A stretch of DNA of 64,000 nucleotides from Corallococcus interemptor (GTDB lineage Bacteria; Myxococcota; Myxococcia; Myxococcales; Myxococcaceae), in contig NZ_RAWM01000003.1 in NCBI RefSeq assembly GCF_003668875.1, positions 62,001-126,000 on the forward strand. The letters are read 5' to 3'. Position numbers and translations under genes: made by a program. The notes under the pieces are model-generated. The model had not been told where the DNA came from. It saw nothing but the letters and a program-made list of their open reading frames with translations, and did not search any database. Below are positions 8,889 through 17,700 of the stretch, piece after piece; position 1 is the first letter of the stretch; the number at the start of each line of letters is the position of its first letter.

Positions 8889-9953
8889 ATGACTGGTCCG
8901 GGCCCGGAGGCGGGTTCCCCTCTCATCCTGTCGTTCCGTCACCTGCTGACCGAGTCCGTCAGTGCGTTCCTCGACGAGGCGGACATGACGTGTCCGCAGA
9001 CGGCGGATGCGCTCAGCGAGCTGCTGGTGACGCTGTCGCGCTACCGCGAGGAGGGCGCGCTGCTGTTCCCCACCGCGTTCCTGGGGGACGACCTGGGCGC
9101 GATGATGGAGCTGTTGGGCGGACACGACCCGATTCCCCTGGGCTCGGGGCCGCGCAACCGCGCCACCATCCAGCGGGCGCTCAAGCAGTGCGCGCCGCTG
9201 GGACAGGGGCGCTGGTGGGCGCTGTACCTGCTGCGCGATTCCGCGGGCCTCACCTACGGCATCTTCCGCACGGATCCGTTTCCCCTGGCGGACACGCCGC
9301 TGGAGCGCCTGCGGCACGCGCCGGACCGGGGCTCGCGCGTGGTGGGCGTGTTGCAGCTGGCGGACAACATCATCGAGCTGCGCGGAGGCGGCGGGCTGTG
9401 CCGGCACGTGTACCTGTCCGGCGCGCGCATCGACCTGGAGCCGCCCTCCGTGGTGCTGGACACGCTGGCGAGCGCGGTGACCGAGCAGGTCCTGCCCTCC
9501 AGCCGTGAGTACGCGCGGGGCTTCTTCCGGCGGGTGATGTTCGAGGTGATGCAGTCCTCGCACGGCACGCTGGTGGCGGTGCTGCCCCGGGAGCGCGCGG
9601 GTTCCGCGCTGTTCGTGGATGGCATCCTGTTGCCCCGGCCCATGGACGTGGTGTCGCTGCTGGACCGGCATCACGCGACCCAGGATGGCAGCGCGGGGTC
9701 GGCGGTGCGGGCGGCCGCGCAGCTCCTGCGCGGCATGATGGCCACCGACGGCATCACCGTGCTGCGCGCGGATGGGTGCATCCTCGGGTACAACGTCTTC
9801 GTGCGTCACCCGGAGACGCTGACCCGGCAGCCGGGCTTCTTCGGTGGAGCACGGCGGCGGACGTACGAGGTGCTGTGCGCGGCGCTGGGCAACGAACTGG
9901 CCGCGGCGTTCATCCGTTCGCAGGACGGGGATGTCGCCTGCCGGCGCGCGTGA
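8889..9953 (+). CDS. Putative sensor protein with a diadenylate-cyclase-like (DisA_N/DAC) C-terminal domain
   Basis: 354 residues, no signal peptide or membrane segment. The C-terminal third follows the order of motifs of the DAC fold: TDGITVL at 286-292 (DGA motif position), GGARRRTYEV at 319-328 (RHR motif position, here RRR), and RSQDGDVA at about 343-350 (the SEETG position). The hydrophobic strands between them also match in spacing. The Ala of DGA and the His of RHR are replaced, so the activity for making c-di-AMP may be altered or lost. The N-terminal 230 residues would be the sensor part, as in DACNV-type proteins. It sits 93 bases upstream of traA in the same direction. The assignment is from motif order, not from a search. 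Confidence 0.6.
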   Translation: MTGPGPEAGSPLILSFRHLLTESVSAFLDEADMTCPQTADALSELLVTLSRYREEGALLFPTAFLGDDLGAMMELLGGHDPIPLGSGPRNRATIQRALKQCAPLGQGRWWALYLLRDSAGLTYGIFRTDPFPLADTPLERLRHAPDRGSRVVGVLQLADNIIELRGGGGLCRHVYLSGARIDLEPPSVVLDTLASAVTEQVLPSSREYARGFFRRVMFEVMQSSHGTLVAVLPRERAGSALFVDGILLPRPMDVVSLLDRHHATQDGSAGSAVRAAAQLLRGMMATDGITVLRADGCILGYNVFVRHPETLTRQPGFFGGARRRTYEVLCAALGNELAAAFIRSQDGDVACRRA

Positions 9954-10005
9954 CGGTTACAGGTTTTGCGTGCTGTCCTGATTGACTGTTGCTCCGAGGG
10001 ACGGA

Positions 10006-10024
10006 AGGTTGAGAACATCAACCT
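10006..10024. promoter_or_regulatory. Palindrome AGGTTGA-N5-TCAACCT upstream of traA
   Basis: Perfect 7-base arms around GAACA, ending 22 bases before the chosen traA start. It could be an operator controlling traAB or a short leader hairpin. No convincing -35/-10 pair was found beside it. Confidence 0.45.
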
Positions 10025-10046
10025 AATCTGTAAGGCTGCGCCCGTT

Positions 10047-12149
10047 TTGCGCACAGCTCTCCTCCCCGCCCGCGCGATTGCCGCCCTGTCCCTGCTCGCC
10101 GTGTGCCTCGCGAGCGCGCCCGCTGTGGCGCAGAAGCTGCCGGATGTGGTGGTGAACGGGCCGCCAGCTGCGCCTTCTCCCCCGGATACCGGGACAGGGC
10201 TTTGCATGGCGTCCAACCTGTGGACGCGGCCTGCGGCGGAGTATCCGCAAAGCCAGACGAACTACACCGAGAACCTGAACATCTACATGGAGGAGAACAG
10301 CGGGACGCGCATGACGTCCGTGCTGCGCTCAGCGTTCGACCTGTCGAACAACCTGAACGACGGTCGAATCCTGAGCTACGGCGACTTCGTCAGTGTGGTC
10401 TCGGGCTGCCCCCAGGGTGGCTGCCCCTTCCACTACAACGATTCGACCACGCGGTTCGTCTCCCGATTTCGCGGATACCTGAACGTCACCCCGGCCATGG
10501 TCGGGCGTGTCCTGCACTTCGGCTTCTACGCCGACGACGCCATCAGCCTCGTGCTGTTCGACAAGGCCAGCAGGCGCTACGACATCGTCATCCGGCCACC
10601 GGAACTCGGTGCAGCAACACGACGTACCACCAACTCCGTCACCTTCACTCAATCCGGGCTCTATCCCATCGAGTTGCTTTACGTGCAGATCGTGGAGCAC
10701 GCGGCACTGGAGTTCGCGGTGCTTGACGGCGCGTTCGCGGACTACGACCGCCCGGCGAATCAGGTTCCAGTCGTCCCGCTCAACACTTCCGGCTTCTCAC
10801 TGGTACAGCCCGCGCAGCTCTACCAAACCGAAACTGGCCGGCCTTCGTTCCCGGACAATCTGGATCAGTGTGTCCAGTGCAACCGGGCGTTCGCGAACCA
10901 GGCTGGCAATGGCAGTTGCGGTTCGTCCTACTACTGCAACTCCGCTGCGCTCTGCGCGCCGTGTGACACGAACCTCCTCTGTGGCGACACGTGCTCTCCG
11001 TGCGGCCCTACCGCGCCCATCTGCGCGCAGGTCAGCGGCCAGTTCACTTGCGTCCAGTGCACCCAGAACAGTGACTGCCAGACCGGCAAATGTGACACGA
11101 CCACCAACGTGTGCACCGGCTGCGTCCGCGATACCGACTGCGGCTCCGGCATGGTCTGCGACGAGCCGAACTACAACTGCGTCCAGTGCACCGCCGACTC
11201 GGAGTGTCCTGGCAGCCAGGTGTGTGACCTCACCGCGAACACCTGTGTCGAGTGCAACGAAGACACACAATGCGACCGCGGCGAGTCGTGCTCCAACCAC
11301 GTCTGCACGCCCTGCAACACCAACGACTCCTGCGCCGGCAACTCCTGCAACTGCTGCCCCAATGGCACCCAGTGCGCCGCGCCCACTCCCGGCGCCCCGC
11401 CCTCCTGCGTCGAGTGCACCACCGACAGCCAGTGCTCCAATGGCCAGCGCTGCGACACCCTGAACGGCGCCTGCGTCGACTCCGTGCCGGAGTGCAACAC
11501 CTCCGACCGCTGCGGCCCCGGCTGCTCCAAGTGCCCCGGCGAGCGCCCCTACTGTCTCGACGGCGAGGTCTGCGTCCAGTGCCGCAACGACCTGGAATGC
11601 GGCGACGGCCAGACCTGCGTCAGCGGTGAGTGCGGCTCCTGCACCACCGACAAGCGCTGCGGCCCCCGCTGTGACTCCTGCGGCGGCGACACGCCCTTCT
11701 GCCTCTCCGACGGCACCGTGCAGAACAGCGTCTGCGTGGGCTGCGTCAACGACTCCGACTGCGGCAGCGGCACCTGCGACCCCACCACCCGCACCTGCTC
11801 CAACACCGGCGCCTGCGCCGTGACGTGCGCGGAAGGGCTCGTGTGCGACGGCTCCGCGTGCGTCGAGTGCTTCGCCGACGCCCACTGCCCCTGCGGCGGC
11901 ACCTGCGACCTCAACACCAACACCTGCCTCGAAACGTGCGCCGACAGCGGCGACTGCCTGGGCGTGGAGTTCTGCTCCGCCGAAACCCAGCAGTGCGAAC
12001 GCGGCCGCCGCAAGCCCGGCACCGAGCCCCAGGGCGGGGCCTTCTGCTGCGGCACCACCGCCGAGGACACCCCCACCGGCAGCACCGCCATGCTGGTCAC
12101 CCTCGCGCTGGGCTTCCTCCTTCTGCGCTCCGCCCGCCGCGTCCGATGA
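10047..12149 (+). CDS. traA: TraA, outer membrane exchange kin-recognition receptor
   Basis: About 700 residues with the three-part plan of TraA. A signal peptide (MRTALLPARA... ending APAVA before QKLPD) is followed by a PA14-like beta domain at roughly 30-260, recognisable from FGFYADDAISLVLFDK and SGLYPIELLYVQ. A Cys-rich stalk of repeated CxxCxxxxxC units spans about 275-650. The C-terminus has a Cys pair (AFCCG), a hydrophobic helix and RSARRVR, which fits a MYXO-CTERM sorting tag. In Myxococcus the protein is displayed on the cell surface and by homotypic binding to identical receptors on sister cells permits fusion and exchange of outer-membrane material. The start is TTG 10047, chosen for the signal peptide; TTG 9966 is also in frame. 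It overlaps traB by ATGA. Confidence 0.88.
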   Translation: MRTALLPARAIAALSLLAVCLASAPAVAQKLPDVVVNGPPAAPSPPDTGTGLCMASNLWTRPAAEYPQSQTNYTENLNIYMEENSGTRMTSVLRSAFDLSNNLNDGRILSYGDFVSVVSGCPQGGCPFHYNDSTTRFVSRFRGYLNVTPAMVGRVLHFGFYADDAISLVLFDKASRRYDIVIRPPELGAATRRTTNSVTFTQSGLYPIELLYVQIVEHAALEFAVLDGAFADYDRPANQVPVVPLNTSGFSLVQPAQLYQTETGRPSFPDNLDQCVQCNRAFANQAGNGSCGSSYYCNSAALCAPCDTNLLCGDTCSPCGPTAPICAQVSGQFTCVQCTQNSDCQTGKCDTTTNVCTGCVRDTDCGSGMVCDEPNYNCVQCTADSECPGSQVCDLTANTCVECNEDTQCDRGESCSNHVCTPCNTNDSCAGNSCNCCPNGTQCAAPTPGAPPSCVECTTDSQCSNGQRCDTLNGACVDSVPECNTSDRCGPGCSKCPGERPYCLDGEVCVQCRNDLECGDGQTCVSGECGSCTTDKRCGPRCDSCGGDTPFCLSDGTVQNSVCVGCVNDSDCGSGTCDPTTRTCSNTGACAVTCAEGLVCDGSACVECFADAHCPCGGTCDLNTNTCLETCADSGDCLGVEFCSAETQQCERGRRKPGTEPQGGAFCCGTTAEDTPTGSTAMLVTLALGFLLLRSARRVR

Positions 12150-13762
12150 AGCCCTCCCGCACGCCGCCGCTCCTCCCGCTGCTGCTGGCCCTCGCGCTGT
12201 CCACCGCCGCCCACGCCGCGCCGGATCCGCGCTTCAACATCCAGGTCTTCCGCCCCTCCGGCGCGCCGCAGGACCTGGTGATGGTCACCCAGTCCCGGCC
12301 CCTGTCCCACCTGTCCGTCTCCGCCGGGCCCTACTTCAGCTACTCCATCAACCCGCTCTCGCTCGTCCCCAAGGACGGCGACCTGGGCTCCATCAGCCTC
12401 GTGGGCAACCGGCTCCAGCTGGACGTCATGGCCACCGTCGGCCTCTTCGACTGGTTCGAAGTCGGCGTGGACATGCCGCTCGTGCTGCTGCAGGGCGGAC
12501 AGAACCTGGAGGTCATCGGCACCGAAGGGCCCGTGGAGAGCTTCGCGCTGGGCGACCTGCGCCTCATGGGCAAGGTGGCCATCCCCGGCCTGCGCCGCTC
12601 CGCGGAAGGGCACGGCTGGGGCGCATCACTCACGCTCAACGTCAGCTTCCCCACCGGCGTGCAGGAGGCCTTCGCGGGCGACGGTGAGCTCACCTGGGCC
12701 CCGGGCCTGGTGCTCGATTACCGCTTCGAGTCCGGCATCCTCCTCGCCTTCAACGGCGGCTTCTGGAAGCGGCCGGACGTCATCTTCAGCGGCGTGCAGC
12801 TGGGGGACATGGCGCCGTTCGGCCTGGGCACGGAGGTGCCCCTCTTGCGAGGCAGCGGCATCACCGCGCTCGGCATGGTGAACGGCGCGGTCGGTCTCAA
12901 GAAGGCTCCGGGCCAGGAGCGGCAGATTCCCGCGGAGCTGCTCATCGGCCTGCGCTGGTACAGCTCGCTGGGCGTGACGTTCACGTTCGGCGGCGGCCTG
13001 GGCTGCGGCTGCTCGCTGGCGTCGCCGAACCTGAGCTTCTTCACGTCCATCCTCTGGGTGCCCGCCAAGACGCGCGAGTGGGAGGCCATCGAGCGCTTCA
13101 AGGAGCCGCCCCCGCCGCCCCCGCCGCCCGTGGACCCGGACAACGACGGCGTCATTGGCGAGCGCGACCGCTGCCCCAACGTCGAGGGCCCGGTGGAGAA
13201 CGCCGGCTGTCCGGACACCGACGCGGACTCCGACGGCGTGGTGGACCGCATCGACAAGTGCCCGGACGTCCCGCAGGGCAAGCGCGGCCGCGACGGCTGC
13301 CCGCTCGCGCGCACGTCGGGGAACAAGATCGTCATCCTGGAGCAGGTGAACTTCGCCACCGACCAGGACGTCATCCTCTCCGAGTCCTACCCCGTGCTGG
13401 AGGAGGTCGCGCGGGTGATGGAAGAGAACCCGCGGATGGACCGCATCCTCATCGAGGGCCACACCGACTCGCGCGCCAGCGACCAGTACAACCTGGAGCT
13501 GTCCAAGCGCCGCGCGGCCAGCGTGAAGCGCTTCCTCATCGAGAGCGGCGTCGCCGCGGAGCGCGTGTGCTCGCAGGGCTTCGGGCGCAGCATGCCCGTG
13601 GCCGACAACGCGACGGAGGAAGGCATGGCCCTCAACCGCCGCGTCGAGTTCACCATCCAGCCGCCGAGCGACGGGCCCCGCCCGCCCTGCCCGGATGACG
13701 TGGAGGCCGCGTCCAGGAAGAAGGGCGGCAAGAAGCCCGCGCCGCCCGCGAAGAAGCCGTAG
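12146..13762 (+). CDS. traB: TraB, OmpA-like outer-membrane partner of TraA
   Basis: 538 residues. Signal peptide MKPSRTPPLLPLLLALALS ending in AAHA; then about 280 residues of alternating beta segments that look like an outer-membrane barrel; a run of eight prolines; two thrombospondin type 3-like calcium loops (DPDNDGV and DADSDGV with paired Cys); and an OmpA C-terminal peptidoglycan-binding domain with ILIEGHTDSRA and LSKRRAASVKRFL. A Lys/Pro-rich tail ends the protein. TraB is required with TraA for outer membrane exchange in Myxococcus. Its ATG overlaps the traA stop (ATGA), so translation is probably coupled. Confidence 0.9.
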   Translation: MKPSRTPPLLPLLLALALSTAAHAAPDPRFNIQVFRPSGAPQDLVMVTQSRPLSHLSVSAGPYFSYSINPLSLVPKDGDLGSISLVGNRLQLDVMATVGLFDWFEVGVDMPLVLLQGGQNLEVIGTEGPVESFALGDLRLMGKVAIPGLRRSAEGHGWGASLTLNVSFPTGVQEAFAGDGELTWAPGLVLDYRFESGILLAFNGGFWKRPDVIFSGVQLGDMAPFGLGTEVPLLRGSGITALGMVNGAVGLKKAPGQERQIPAELLIGLRWYSSLGVTFTFGGGLGCGCSLASPNLSFFTSILWVPAKTREWEAIERFKEPPPPPPPPVDPDNDGVIGERDRCPNVEGPVENAGCPDTDADSDGVVDRIDKCPDVPQGKRGRDGCPLARTSGNKIVILEQVNFATDQDVILSESYPVLEEVARVMEENPRMDRILIEGHTDSRASDQYNLELSKRRAASVKRFLIESGVAAERVCSQGFGRSMPVADNATEEGMALNRRVEFTIQPPSDGPRPPCPDDVEAASRKKGGKKPAPPAKKP

Positions 13763-13769
13763 GCGGGCC

Positions 13770-14609
13770 CTACTCGACGATGAAGTCCGCGGCCGTGCGG
13801 CGGCGGCCGGCCACCACCGACACCACCGCGCGGCCCCTGCCCACGGCCGTCACGCGGCCCTCGGGGGACACCGTCACCACGGCGCTGTTGGAGCTGAACC
13901 ACTCCAGCGGCACCTTCTCCAGCGCCACGCCGTTGCGGTTGTACGCGCGCGCCTGGACCATCACCGACTGGCCCTTCTTCTTGAAGGTGTACGAGGTGAG
14001 GTTCAGCCCCAGGCGCACGAAGTCCGGCGGCACCACCTGCACGGCGATGGCGCGGTGCAGGTGCCCCAGCGTCGCGGTGACGGTGGCCACGCCGGCCGTC
14101 ACGGCGATGAGTTCACCGTTCTCCACGCGCGCCACGGCCTCGTTGTTGGAGCGGAAGTCGGGCGTCGCGTCGGGGATGACGTGGCCCGCTTCATTGCGCG
14201 CCACCACGCGCAGCTTGATGGTGCGCCCCACCTCCACGAAGTCCGCGCCCGGCGCGCGCACGTCCAGCGACGCGAGGATGGTCAGGTCCAACGGCAGCGC
14301 CGCCTTCGCCCGTCCGCCCTGCACGCCGATGATTGTCTTTCCGGACTTGCGCGCCACCACCGTGCCGTCCTCCAGCACGGAGGCCACCTCCGGCGCGGAG
14401 CTGGTCCAGCGCAGGCGCGTGTCCATCATCTTGCGCCCGTCCGCGTCCAGCACGGTGTAGTTGAGCGGCAGGTTCTGCCCCTGCGTGCGCAGGTAGCGCT
14501 GCTCGGGCTGTTCCAGGGTGATGGTCGTGGGCGACGGTCCACACGCACCGAGGACGCCCAGCGCGAGGAAACCCAAAAGGGAAAAGGAAGCGGGACGTGA
14601 CGTCTTCAC
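13770..14609 (-). CDS. Lipoprotein with three bacterial Ig-like (BIG2) domains
   Basis: About 279 residues. The N-terminus KTSRPASFSLLGFLALGVLGAC is a lipoprotein signal with a lipobox LGAC. Three repeats follow, each with the BIG2 pattern of a W or F-S-S-N/S-x-x-V-A-x-V core and a G-x-V/L-x-A-V turn: SSAPEVASVLEDGTVVA, RSNNEAVARVENGELIAV, and SSNSAVVTVSPEGRVTAV. Such domains form stiff stalks or adhesive modules on the cell surface. GTG 14609 is chosen for the signal peptide; GTG 14621 gives a slightly longer N-terminus. It converges on traB with a 7-base gap. Confidence 0.8.
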   Translation of the reverse strand: MKTSRPASFSLLGFLALGVLGACGPSPTTITLEQPEQRYLRTQGQNLPLNYTVLDADGRKMMDTRLRWTSSAPEVASVLEDGTVVARKSGKTIIGVQGGRAKAALPLDLTILASLDVRAPGADFVEVGRTIKLRVVARNEAGHVIPDATPDFRSNNEAVARVENGELIAVTAGVATVTATLGHLHRAIAVQVVPPDFVRLGLNLTSYTFKKKGQSVMVQARAYNRNGVALEKVPLEWFSSNSAVVTVSPEGRVTAVGRGRAVVSVVAGRRRTAADFIVE

Positions 14610-14737
14610 GAAGGCAGGCACGGGTCGGTGGGGGAGGGGCCGAGTCTACCGGTGGACCACGCGGCGGGCGTGAAAACCGCGCGTGTCCGCGCTGAAGTCC
14701 GCGCGCCTGCACGCCTGCTGACGGATACCCGGCACTT

Positions 14738-17700
14738 TCAGCGGCGCGGGGCCCGGGCCTCCATCGCCCCCAGCACCTGCGCGGCCAGGGCCTCGCCCTC
14801 CCGCCAGCCCGCCACCCGGGCGCGCTCCCTCGCCTGCTCCAGCCGCTCCCGCGCCTCCGGCGCCCGGCCACCCGCCACCAGCAGGCGCCCGGCGTTGTAG
14901 TGGATGCGCGCCACCTCCTGGGCATCTCCCCCCTGCTCGGCCAGGGCGAGCGCGCGCTCCAGGTCCGACAGCGCCTGGGCCGGCTCGCCCGCGAGGACCC
15001 GCAGGCCCGCGAGCTGCGACAGCGCCCGCGCCTGCCCCACCGCGCTGCCCACCGACCGCGCCTGCTCCGCCGCGCGCGTGAAGGCCACCCGCGCCCGGTC
15101 CTGCTGCCCCAGCCGCTGCTGCAGCCGCCCCAGCAGCAGGTAGTGCTCCCAGAAGAAGTCCGCCACCTGCGGGGTCCGGTTCCCCATGCGCTGGAAGGCC
15201 CGCGCCAGCAGCTCCACCGCCGCCGTCGTCTCGCCCTTGGCCTCGCGCACCCGCGCGAGCTCGCCGAGCACCAGCGCCTCCACCTCCGGGTCCGAGCCCG
15301 CGGGGCCCTGCGCCATGCTGAGGCGCACCTCCGCGTCGTCCACGCGCGAGAGCTTCAGCTCCGCGACGGCCAGGCGCCGCGCGGCCTCCGCCCACCGGCC
15401 GGGGGTCTGCATCACCGGCACGTTGTCCAGCCACGGCGTCACCAGCCCATCCACGGCGGCGGGGTCCACCTGCGTGAGGCACGACGCCGCGCGCGCGAGC
15501 ACGTCCAGCTGCCAGCGCACCACCGCCGCCGTCGCGCCGGGCGCGCGGCCCAGGGCCCGGCGGTAGAACTCCACCGCCGCGCGCCACTCGCCTCGCGCCG
15601 CGAACCAGTCTCCCGCCCGCTCGCACGCGACCGGCGCGCCGGAGGACTCCGCGCCCAGCAGGTGGTCCGCCACGCGCACCTCGCGGGCCGGCTCCTGCGC
15701 GAACGCCACCATCTCCAGCGCCTCCGCCAGCTCCTGGTGCGCGCCGCGCAGCTGCGAGGTCGACAGGCGCTCGCGCAGCACCTGCCGCGCCTCCTCGCTC
15801 GTGAAGCGGAAGATGCCGGGCTGCGCGGGCACGGGCACCACCCACTCCGCGTCCTCCAGCACCTCCGCGCCGTCCGTGGCCGTCAGCGACGCGCGCACCA
15901 GCTCCGCGCTGAAGAGCGAGCCCTCCACCGCGGCCCGCTGGAGGAAGCGCAGCGACGCGGCGGGCAACAGCTCCAGCCGCGCGCCCAGGGCCTGTCCCAG
16001 CCTCTGCGGCAGCATCGCGGCGGACAGCGGACCATTGGACTGGAAGCCGCCCTCCGTGCGCTGCAACACCCCCACCGACACCAGCAGCCGCACCAGCGCC
16101 AGCGCATGCGCGGGATTGCCGCGCACCCGGTCCGCCACCGCCCGCTCCAGCGACGGCGACAGCGGCAGGCCCAGGCTCGCGGTGAGCAGCGCGTTCAGCT
16201 CCGACGGTGACAGCCCCTCCAGCACCGTCACCGGCAGGGACGCCAGCGCCGGGGGCACCGCGTCCACGTCGCCCGTGGCCACCAGCGCCACGCCTGGCTC
16301 CTTCGTCGCCAGCAGCCCCGCGAGCAGCTCCAGCGAAGGGCCGTCCACGCGGTGCACGTCGTCCACCAGCAGCAGCAGGCCGGACGGCTTCGCCACGCGC
16401 TGGAGCGCGTCCACCACGGCCCCGTCCCCCGCCGGCAGGTGCCCGCCCACCGGCGCGCCCCGCGCGAGCCTCCGCCACAGCGCCGCGGCCTCCGATTCGG
16501 AGAAGCCCAGGCCCGACAGCGGCGGCAGTGACGTGTCTCCACCGGTCGCGCTCCGCGACAGCGCGGCGAACACCGTGCGCCACAAGCCCAGCGCTCCCGC
16601 GGAGCGAGGGTCGCCGCCCCACGCGTACACCACGCGCGGCGAGGCGCCCGTGGACAGCTCCGACACCGCCTCCAGGAAGCGGCTGCGGCCCACGCCCGTG
16701 GGACCCACGAAGAGCCGCGCGCCACCTTCGCCCTTGCGCGCGGACTCCACCACCGCCGCCGCCTGGGTCAGCGCCTCGTCGCGCCCCACCAGCGCGTCCA
16801 CGCGGGCCGACGGCGCGCCGGACTCCACCCGCCACGCGGTGCCGCCGGGCAGCTCGCGCGCCACGCCGATGCGCACCCCGCCCGCCTCCACCAGCAGCGC
16901 CTTCACCGAGGCGCCCACGAGCAGTTCCCCGGGCACCGCCGTGTCCGCCAGCGACCGAGCCCGCTCCAGCCCCAGGCCGGACAGCCGCGGCGACCCCGTC
17001 TCCGCGCTCAGGCGCACCACGCCGGACTCCAGGCCCCGGCGCACGCTCAGGCCCGCGCTGGCCAGCTCCTCCGCGCACTTCAAGGCCCGCGTCGCGTCGT
17101 CCGGTCGCGCCTGCGGCAGCCCGAAAGGCAGACACCACTGCGCGTCCGCCAGCGCCACCGCCTCCACGTGGTGGCGCGCGGACACCTGGGACACCGCCTC
17201 GCGCAGCCGGGCCGCGTGGGCCGGCTCGCCCGTGACCACCAGCAGCGTGAGCCGGCGCATCCGCGCCTGCGCGTCCATCGCACGGATCTTCACCGTGGGG
17301 CCCGGGGCCTCGTCTCCCAGGGCCGGGGGCCCGTCGTCGTCATCGTCCCCGGAGGTGGTGGCGGACGGCGGCTCGGCCAGGGCGGAGGCCAGCGGCGCGG
17401 GCACCTCCATCGTCGGGTCGGTGGGCGGCTCGTGCACGGCGCCGTCGTCGCGGCGGGCGGGCGCCTTGGCCGTGGGCGCGTCGGGGACGTCCTCGTCGCC
17501 CAGGTGCACGGGCGGCTCGCGCAGCAGGGGCATCCGCGAAGGCTGGCGCGCGGCGTCTCCGGAGACCGGCGTCCTCGACAGCTTCGGCGAGGCCTCTCCG
17601 GACGCGGGCGTGAGCGAGTTGCCGCACGCGGGGCAGAAGCGGTTGGTGGCGCTGGTGGCCTGGCCACAGCGCGGGCACGACACGTTGGAGGGCTCGCGGA

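Noticed and set aside
10797-11885. Antisense Gly/Val/Ala-rich frame in traA
   Set aside because: This is the complement of the Cys-repeat stalk, and repeated Cys codons (TGC) read as GCA on the other strand, giving Ala; no independent gene signal.
14646-17138. 830-codon Gly/Arg/Ala-rich frame within the kinase gene
   Set aside because: It overlaps the kinase's ATPase and TPR part on the same strand in another frame and has low complexity; the kinase frame has all motifs.
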